Assembly (NCBI RefSeq): GCF_037975245.1
Contig: NC_092575.1
Coordinates: forward strand, 15,544,310 to 15,604,309
Source: Apostichopus japonicus
Taxonomy: Eukaryota; Echinodermata; Holothuroidea; Aspidochirotida; Stichopodidae
Reading direction: 5' to 3'
DNA: 60,000 nt
Below the pieces are notes generated by a model that saw only the letters and a list, made by a program, of their open reading frames with translations, did not search any database and was not told the DNA's origin. Both the position numbers and the translations under genes were made by a program. The first letter of the stretch is position 1. Every line of letters starts with the position of its first letter. Positions 45,905 through 60,000 of this stretch are shown here, one piece after another.

Positions 45905-48900
45905 AGAATCGGGTGACAAGGGTATTATATATACGGAGAATGGAGTATTTATCGTAGCTGTAGAATTCAACCTCATATTAGTCATCTTCCTCCCCTACTA
46001 AAATGCTGACCAGAAATTCACTGCACGGTGGAGGCTGCATTATTCACTTTCTGACCGTGTGTGACGTATAGTAGAGATATACAGTATGGTGGCGTCTGTT
46101 GTTTTACTCAATTCGAAATGCATAACAATTTATTTTATTTTCTAAACCTTTAATTGGTTCATCATAATTAACGTGTATTAGATGCATTCAAATGATATAT
46201 TCAGTGTTGGTTCGTGACGTAACTTTGCAACATATTTTAGTATGTACCACGAGTTAAATGTTATATTTAAATATATGTCTTACAATTGAATTAGTTGGTA
46301 GAAGGCTTATTAACTGAGAACGTTTATGCATGCTGGCATGTTTGATGGGACATTCAGCCAAGAATCCGAGAAAAATTACCTTAAACTTCAGTTTGTTATT
46401 TTGTCTTATGTGTACATAATAAACGTGAAAAGCTTGGTCACAGTTACCGAAACAAAGATTAAATTATAGGGATGGAACGGGCAAATTTAATATTGCTCAT
46501 CCTTAATTTGAATATTTATGAAGTTGACTTGCGCCACCAGTGGGAAATGGAAAATGTAAGTTCCAGCTTCATTCATTTGTCAATTATTTGTCTTCTGTTT
46601 CGTCTTTAAGTAATAAATGATAAGGAAATATTAATAATGCTCATATACCAACTCTTTATAGCGTCCTTTTTATTGACCTTTTACACTTAGGAAGTAGTAT
46701 ACCAATTTAAAATTCTGTTTCTTCCCTAAGGACAAAGGAAATAATGAGCAAATAAACAGAAAACACGCCCATTATTGGAATGGAGAAGAATGTATGCAGT
46801 TGGGCTAAACTATTAATTCGACTTCACACACATCTGAAAACGATTGCCAAGTTTCATCTGGAGTAATTTCAAATTGAACTTTACCTTGTCCGGAAGAACA
46901 AAGAAAAGGAACAAAAAATGAACAGCTACCCCTCCTTCCCCCATCCCCGCCTCCACCCCTACCCCCTCCTCCTCCTTCCCTATCCCTACTCCCCTCCTTC
47001 TCCCCTACACCTCCCCAGTCCTCTTCCCCTCCCCTTACCCTCCCCTATCCCAACCCCTCCTTCCCTACCACTCCTCCCCTCCTTCTCCCCTACACCTTCT
47101 TCCCTCCTTCTCTCCTACACCTCCCCAAGTCATCCTACACCCCCCCCCTCCTCATCTAACCCCTCCTTCGTGGAAGGTACTGTAGAAGGGAGCATTCATT
47201 TAGCTATAATATTCGAGACACTTATGGCCGTGGTATATTACAATGGTTTATCAAGTTTAAATTCCCCTAAAGAACAAAGGAAAGAGGAAAAATAAATATA
47301 CGCAAACAACTCCCCAAACCCCCCCCCCCCCTCCCCCTTATTTGCCGGAGGGAGAAGGGAGTTTAGCGTAGTTTCGATTATAGATCACATGCACTGTACA
47401 TAACATAACATAACAGGGTTTTACACAACTCAGTTTTTGTATCCCTCCTGGACATTATATCTTGGTAACGTTACGAATATCCTTCTTATGTAATACTCGG
47501 GAAAGGGGGGGGGGGGGTTACACTGGTACACAGGTACAGCAACCACACATATACGATCTTGTCTATATAAAGTGAATCCAACTAAATGTCAAAACGTAAG
47601 GGACACGATGTATTTATCCTCTTCCGTTTTCGTCAGAAATCTCATAAAAAGTTTCGTTATTTCTCAAAGCATCTGTAGGGCAAAGTTCACTATGTGGTAA
47701 CAAAAATCATGAAATCACTTGTATGTATAATACTATAAGGGCAAAAAAATTAATCGATACACCAGAAAGACTTGATCTGATAAGGCCTTTATTTACATGC
47801 TCATCAGGTAAAACTGGATAATCTTAATACAATAATAACATCAACCATGGCTTAGTTGACATGCAAGAAGACACCTTATTAGTTTACTTGAACAAAACAA
47901 GAGAACCAAACACATACGTTCTAAGATAATTACTGGTAGGAAAGGAGATATTTGAAACGTTTAAACTTTATTTCACAATTTATAGAACGACAAATAATTA
48001 TTATGCGCTTCGCTTGGATTTGTTTACATATTGTTCGTTCTATTAGGCTTTTAAAAAACTATTATGTTTTTCTTTGGGGTGGGGGGGGGGGGTGTAGCAT
48101 CGTAAATGGTGACCTCTACGTCTATGTCATGTTTTTAAAAGACTGTTTACATTGTCCTTTCAACCCGTGCATTGATGTCCATTTTACCCACCAACTACCA
48201 ACCTCTCTATACCATCACCATGCAAAGATGCAAATTGCAAATGTAAGCCTATCCATACTTTCGAACAGAATATAAAATTATTTAAAACCAAGTCTTTCAT
48301 CAGTAAGTCATCAGGTCTTTGGATTTGTAAACTAACAAAGAAGATTCTCTTTTTAAACGTATTAAAGTGGGTACAATATTATGAAATTGTCTTTATATAT
48401 AAGAAACTAACGCATTGACGTATGTTTTCATTTGTTGCTGTGACTTTCTGGAGTCAGTGAAATCATTCCACTTCTATATATGAAACGCTTATCTCATTTT
48501 ATGGTTTAATAAAATGTGTTTATTGGTTATTTGGTCAAATTAGCAATACTGAGTCAAGTTTCTTTGGGTAAAGAAGTAACAGACTCCCCCCCCCCTCCCC
48601 CAGCAAACCATGTAGCCCCTTTGCTCTAACGAATACACCGCCCATCCTATAAAGACTTTTGGGACTCCACGTGGCTCCGAGGAGCTTAGGCTGAAACGGA
48701 TGAATTTATGGGAAATATCAAACTACTTATTTAAAAGTCATAATCTGATTTTGATAGGTTCCATAGTTATATAGGCAATGACCTATGGATTGTTATACAT
48801 AATGTAGTTCAGCATTGCTTTCAGCAAAAAGGCTTTATCTCATATTTTGTGCTAGCTCGCTCTTTTTAAAAAAATTTTTTTTTTCATCGTTGAAAATTGA

Positions 48901-48925
48901 GCCATTCGTATTATTAAATGACGCC
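45905..48925. other. Intergenic with low-complexity tracts
   Basis: 46915-47165 is almost pure C/T (plus strand) and creates a spurious Pro/Leu/Ser open frame. G tracts occur at about 47503-47518 and 48077-48092. No gene was recognised. Confidence 0.45.
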
Positions 48926-48938
48926 TTTATTTTTTATT
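48926..48938 (-). terminator. Possible polyadenylation signals of the metalloproteinase
   Basis: Two AATAAA hexamers on the minus strand (tttatt on plus) lie about 85-100 bases after the metalloproteinase stop codon, a normal distance. Confidence 0.5.
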
Positions 48939-49023
48939 TCTACTAAATGTCCAACCCAGAAATGAATGAATAAAATATATATAAATAATGCACATCAGGA
49001 TTTTTTTAGCCCGTGTGTATACT

Positions 49024-54171
<5,148 letters not shown>

Positions 54172-54339
54172 CTGTAAAAGTGAAGCAAATATCAGGTTAG
54201 CTGAATCCGTTCACCAGATACACGACACCCCCCCCCCCCACCCCACCCCGTTCGGTATAAAACTGGATACTTGTTTTGTAGAACAGATATTAAAAGAATG
54301 AATAACATACTCATGGAGCTAACATATGGTGAAAGCCTA

Positions 54340-57300
54340 TATATTATTATTATTATTTAAACATTTCTAAAGCGCACATATATATGTAAAAACATAAGCT
54401 ATGGCGCTGTACAAACTTAAAAGAGTAAAGGTAAAAAACTTAAAGAAAATTAAGAAACCGAGTTAATCATAAGAAAGAGGTAAAAATCTTAAATACAGAT
54501 AACCCTAAAAGACTAAACAAAACCAATAACGATGGAGAAAATGAAGTCAGCATATACCATGCCACAAAATCAGAAAATAGGATAAAACAATAGTAAGAGA
54601 TATATACAAAAAGAATGAGATAATAAGTAAAACTAGATTAATTATATACACGTTTGAAAATGAAAGTCTTAAGACTGGATTTAAATGAACTTACAGTACT
54701 AGAATTGCGAATAGAAAATGGGAGTGCATTCCACAATTTGGGGGCACAGACACAAAAAGATCGGTCACCAAGGGACTTGCAGCGAGTACGGGGGTAGTTA
54801 TAATCAAACTGTCATGAGATCGTATGGAGTAGCTCACTGATCGTGGTTTAAGAAGGTCCTTCAGATAAGATGGTGCAGATCCGTGAAGCGCCTTATAAGT
54901 GAGTAATAAAATTTTAAAATCGATACGATCCTTTATCGGAAGCCAGTGGAGAAGTTTAAAAGCAGAAGATATACTGTCATATTTGTTCAAATTTAGGATG
55001 ATACGGGCAGCCATATTTTGTACACGCTGTAACTTATTAAGGGAAGAAGTGGGAAGACCATAAAACAAAGAGTTACAATAATCAAAGTGAGATGTGACAA
55101 GTGCCTGAACTAAAGTGCGAGTAGAATCAGTTGAAAGATGCTTACGTAATTTTCTAATATTATACAGGTTAAAACTAGCGATTTTACATTTTTCATTGAT
55201 ATGTTTTTTCATTGATAAGGTGTTGTCCAAATAAACGCCAAGATACTTCACATCATTTACACAATTAATAATAGATGAGTCCACGCTAATACAATCAATT
55301 TCAAGTTTTGCAAGTTGAGTTCGTGAACCAAAGATAAGAAATTCAGTTTTGGTATCGTTTATTTTTAAGCGACACATATTCATCCAAGCCTTAACGTCCA
55401 ATAAACAACTCTCCACAGCACTTAGAGCACTAAGTTCAGAGTCGGAATTACCTGGTCTGAATTTTAGGTACAGGGCGTGATCGTCTGCATACCCCATGAC
55501 CTCGGGAAGGTGACTGGAGATTGTATGATATAGAGTACTTGCATAAGCCGTAAAGAGAACAGGGCCAGGCACAAGATCCTTGTGGGACGCCCTGGTGGAC
55601 GGTGGATTTCGTAGAAATGCATTCACCAACCTGAACACTTTGTGTGCGTGGTCTCAAATAACAATCAAACCATGATTTAGCCAGCCCCTTAGTACCAAAG
55701 TTTTGATCAAGAACACTCAGCAAAATGTCATGATCCACAGTATCAAAAGCTGCAGAAAGATCCAGCATAACCATCATTGTAACATGGTTATTGTCCATAT
55801 TGCACAAAATTTCATTACACACTTTGAGCAAAGCTGTTTCAGTGCTGAAGTCTTTCCTATAGGCCGATTGACACGAAGGCAGTAAATTATTTTGTTCCAT
55901 ATGATCGCAAAATTGTGATAAGGCAGCTTTTTCACAGATTTTGGACACAAAACTGAGATTGCTAACCGGGCGGTAATTTCCATACGATAGGTCAAGACCT
56001 TGTTTTTTAAGTAGAGGTAAAACAATAGCATGCTTCCAATGATCACTGAAGCATCCCGAAGCGAGACTCAGGTTCACAATTTTAGCAATAACTGGAACAA
56101 AACAATCCATATTATCCTTTATAAGTTTTGTTGGAAAAGGATCAAGGCGACAGTGAGTATTTTTAGATTGTGAAATTATTTTCCTGATATCGTCCTCTGA
56201 AACTTGAAAAAATTGATCAAAAGCTTTACCACAATAAGTAAGAGTTGGCTTGTATACCTCATGTTGAGCAAGTTCTCTCCTGATGTCTTCAATTTTCTGC
56301 GAGAAGAAATCGCAAAATTTGGATGCAAGAACGTCCGCATTCTCATCAGGAAATTGATTAACTTTAGCTCGTCCAGTAAGATTATTCACAAGCTTGAACA
56401 ACTTTTTGCTATCACGTTCGCGCTCATTTACCATGTCATTAATGTGAATAAACTTTGATTTCTGTAGATTTTGGGAATAAAGGTTTCTTAGTGATCTGAA
56501 TACTTGAAAATCGGATAAATCATTTGTCTTGCGCCATCTCCGTTCAGCACGCCGCCTCTGTAGCTTTAATTCCTTCAAGTCATTTGTGTACCATGGTAGT
56601 CTCGGTCGAATTGTGATAGTCTTCGTTTTTAAAGGGGCATGTTTTTCTAAAATGCTGGTAAGCGACACATTATAAAATTGCACAAGTTGATTAACGTCAT
56701 CAATATCCATCGCGGAGTTAGCCATTATCCGTAAGTCATGAGCAAGACTGACATTGTTTATACCTGCAATTTTCCTGAATTTAACAGTTTTTCTGGTAAT
56801 ATCAGGTTTTGGGCAGTCAATATCGCAGGTAACAAAGCAGTGATCAGAAATGAAATATTCACTAATTGGCTCAGTTATAATGACATCGTCATTACTCCTA
56901 GATAAAATCAAATCCAGTGTATTTCCAGAAGTATGGGTGATTGTATTTACTTTTTGAGAAAGGCCAAACGTGTTCAACAAATCGATGAACTTCAACACTT
57001 CATTATTTTCCGCATCATTTAAGTGAATGTTGAAGTCACCACAGATAACAATATTTTTATCCGCACTACAGGAAACCTCCAAATAATCATTGAAATCGTT
57101 CAAGAATGTTGAGACAGTCACTGGATGTACCTCCGAGTAAGGGGGACGATATATAATATGAATAGTTAGATAATTCACGGTCCACACAGAATATTCAAAT
57201 GAAATATATTCACCAGAGTGTACATTTTTAACCGAAAGATTTGAATTGAATAAAATGCCAGTTCCTCCTCCACGTCGCCCCACCCTCGGTACATCAAGGA

Positions 57301-57811
57301 AACTAAATCCGTCTGTGTTCAACTGGGCACGAAGTACACTATCATTTTCACTGAACCAAGTCTCTGTAACTGTACAAATGTCAATGTTAGTGTTAAAGAT
57401 AAAATCGAGAAAGTCTGGAATTTTGTTCCTTAATGAGCGACAATTCACTGTACTGAATCTAAGTTTCTTAGAGGAAACTGGAGATTTTGGCTCATTAATT
57501 CTTATCTGAATCAGATTATTGATTATGACACCGTTGTTAAAATCCCAGGTTTTGAACTTCTTTTTACCACCTCTACAACAACGTCTCTTAGCAGATAATC
57601 CAAGCCGCTTAACAGTAGAAAGCACTTCATCTGATAACAAAGGAGCATCTCTATTGTGCTCCAGAAATGAACTTCCAATAGCTTTCAGTGTTGTAGAGGA
57701 GTATGCAAGTCTATCTGCAGGCCTGCAAGATGCCACTGGAGCGTGACGGCTGCACCTTCTTGCTTCGTATATATTGCAAATATCAAAATAAGAATTCTCC
57801 GAAAAATTCAT
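54340..57811 (-). mobile_element. Nearly full-length LINE (CR1/L2-like), frameshifted
   Basis: Minus strand. The first open frame starts at ATG 57811. It holds an endonuclease (STVNCRSLRNK, TETWFSENDS, ICGDFNIHL, SGNTLDLIL, ISDHCFVTCD) and then a reverse transcriptase (NYRPVSNLSFVSKICEK, LDLSAAFDTVDHDILL, HQGVPQGS). One extra base near 55577 shifts the frame just after VPQGS, and the second frame carries YADDHALYLKF. A second shift near 54795 separates the conserved C-terminal PKLWNALPF. The 3' end is a short (ATT)n tail near 54341-54357, usual for this group. The copy is inactive without a helper. It lies in the same orientation as the MMP, directly upstream of the propeptide exon. Confidence 0.88.
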
Positions 57812-57980
57812 CACATAAAATTAAAAACATGAATGTGATGTCCATGTAAAGAGAAAACTGACTGCAGAAATTCATAGAGACAGAACTCTTAAAATACGCC
57901 TAAAATCGTTAAAAAGACGAGAGCAAAATTACAGGCTGCCACACACGGCGCCACAATATACACATTTCTAATACAAAGGG

Positions 57981-58006
57981 TCCCCCAAGAACTGCGTTCT
58001 CGGGGA
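57981..58006. repeat. GC-rich inverted repeat
   Basis: tcccccaagaac and gttctcggggag pair around tgc with a single mismatch. It may belong to the 5' end of the neighbouring LINE. Confidence 0.5.
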
Positions 58007-58019
58007 GCACGGGAAAAAG

Positions 58020-59060
58020 ACACGCATTTAAGTTATCGTAAGCACAGTCCTTGGATGTTTACGTCTTGCTCACGGTCACCTTAAACATCGGAAACCCGTA
58101 CATTTTGGAACAACGCGTTTACGATGTGATTACGCATCCGTAAACATTGTAACAGATTTCCGTTACGTTTATGACAACTTGCATATCGGAAGTTAATAAT
58201 TATTTTCGTATTTATTAAAACTTATTTCTTCTCCACGTTTACGTTGACCTTAATCTCGCCACGAAGAAATTTACGACAGGATTACGATTATCTTACACAT
58301 CGGAAACTCGTAGCACAGATACAACGCGTTTACAACAAACTTACGCCAAACTTAAGCATGACGTTAACGTTGATTGTTCCATGAAATAAAATACTGGACA
58401 CAATTCTCATGTCAATCTTCCCGATAATGATATTACCCTGTGACTGCATCTCATGAACAAAATTTCAACATTTACGTTGGCTGAAACGAGTGCAGTTAAA
58501 AATTTACTGTATATTTACAATTAACTTACAAATACCCAAATACGTTCATTTTAGCGTTTACGTATTGATTACGAAATCCTTAAACGTCAAGTTTTCATGG
58601 ACTTGTCATGCTTAATAATATTTATACGAAGATGACATTATACTGTTTGTTTGTATTAAACATATATGAATATTTTCGTTCACCTGAAACAGGAACAGTA
58701 AGGTATGTTTAGGATATACACGTCGGAAATTCCGAAGCATGCACACCACGGGATTACAGCATGATTACACCAACTTACTCATTGCGTTTACGTTGAATGT
58801 ATTCTCCACTGAATTCGGAATTTACGGGAAGATTACGATTCACTTACGCGTCGGAAATTCCAGAGCATACACATACCACGAGTGTCAGTACAGCATGATT
58901 ACATCAACTTGCACACTTCGCTTACGTTGACTCAATAAAGATTCAGATAAAGGAATTTAAGAGATGATTAATATTAACTTAAACGTCGGAAATTTAAAAA
59001 AAAATACACAGAACGTGATTACGGTATGATTACAACGATTTAAGTTGTACCCACGGGTAT
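58020..59060. repeat. Degenerate tandem repeat (TCGGAAA / GATTACG motifs)
   Basis: A phrase like acgtcggaaattcc, followed by gattacg and a tttacgttga motif, recurs at about 58086, 58184, 58297, 58718, 58851 and 58985. Spacing is about 100-135 bp, with one longer gap. Units are strongly diverged. There is no coding potential. Confidence 0.6.
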
Positions 59061-59415
59061 TTTTTACCGAGACAATCATCTGCCTATTCGGTTCATTATA
59101 TGTTCGTCTGTAATTATAGCATGCTAAAGTACTTGCTAGAAGTTTTCAAAAAGAGAGGTTTTAACTCTTCCAAAGTGTTCTCTTGAAATTCTAGTAAATG
59201 GACACACAAGATGAATGAATGTCCAGTGTCAGGGTGCACGTGGTAATAGAAAAAAAGTTAAAGGATTTGACCAAAGGTGACCATATTTGAATTTCTGACA
59301 TTTTTCTAATACAGCATATATCTTTCAACGTGAATGTGCATGGCCTGCACAAGCATACTACCATATGTACCTCACAATGTATTTCTCATACTTCGTTCAG
59401 TTATAACATTTTTTT

Positions 59416-59551
<136 letters not shown>

Positions 59552-60000
59552 GCAGCCGTCAAACCAACAAAACTCCACAAGCTAATTCTATGAGAGTATC
59601 AGCAAATATCCTCGTGGTTGCTCATTTTGATAAGTTACGTAATTCACGTTGCGGGCCGTCGATCATAATACCTCAACAAACAGCTCGCCCTCACAAAGAA
59701 TTAAGTTTGGCGCTCTGGCATGGCTGATCGATATTCTTATCACTACCGCTGGAATCATGAGAAAACAGATGAGAAGACACATACACGGGTCCCCTCATCT
59801 GCCTGTCTAACTTTTTTTATGTATACTTATTTATGTGTTAAAGTACGTTGGTTTTTTATTTATTATTATTATTTATGTCCGATTAGTATGGTACGTGTTT
59901 GGTTTATCTGCTTCTTGATGCATATGCAGATACAACAATGAAAATACAAGATACGGCCTGCCTTATACTGTATCAAACAGAACAATGCATCCAATTGGTT
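59552..60000. other. Unassigned right end
   Basis: No coding or repeat feature was recognised. Upstream MMP exons or a neighbouring gene may lie beyond the window. Confidence 0.4.

Noticed and set aside
46918-47295. 125-residue Pro/Leu/Ser-rich open frame
   Set aside because: It reads across a C/T low-complexity tract with no domain, splice context or support on codon grounds.

Overview
The window looks like nuclear DNA of a marine invertebrate animal, most likely a deuterostome such as an echinoderm. It is AT-rich and sparsely coding, genes are split by GT-AG introns, domain exons are mostly phase 1-1, and repeats are abundant (LINEs, SINEs, MITEs, long AT and ATC microsatellites). The phylum is inferred, not proven. 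I could run no search; every exon boundary was read by eye from splice signals and checked by reading frame and by comparing paralogues.

Layout. 1-27 kb holds a head-to-tail cluster of three paralogous Ig-like membrane proteins on the + strand: IgR-A (4230-6920), IgR-B (16135-19065) and IgR-C (22741-27012). All have three coding exons with identical phases (0, then 1). A signal peptide plus cysteine-rich Ig-like domain 1 is followed by a second cysteine-rich domain split over exons 2 and 3, a stalk and a membrane segment. Their intracellular ends are unrelated: acidic in A, absent in B, and long and basic in C, where all four tyrosines lie in YxxI/V motifs. Two about 3-kb diverged direct repeats flank A. 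The second carries a decayed copy of an A-type tail, so the cluster is undergoing gene birth and death. This receptor family is the best candidate for an undescribed system.

27-34 kb is gene-poor: diverged repeats, a 370-bp tandem duplication, a decayed L1/Tx1-like LINE and a 36-bp relic of a CUB exon. 34.4-43.2 kb (+) holds a multi-exon LDLa-CUB-trypsin mosaic protease with an intact catalytic triad. Its introns carry a tRNA-like element, a U2-snRNA-headed SINE with a target-site duplication, and a hAT-like MITE. 43.2-49 kb is repeat-bearing, with one transposon nested inside another.

49-54.2 kb (- strand) is a matrix metalloproteinase: cysteine switch, furin-like site, zinc site, hemopexin domain and a probable GPI-anchor tail. 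Its signal-peptide exon was not found. A nearly full-length LINE on the same strand (54.3-57.8 kb), with at least two frameshifts, lies just upstream of the propeptide exon. The window ends in a degenerate GATTACG-rich tandem repeat and a long AT microsatellite.

The three gene groups are not an operon-like unit. The receptors probably act at the cell surface in recognition; the protease and metalloproteinase act outside the cell.
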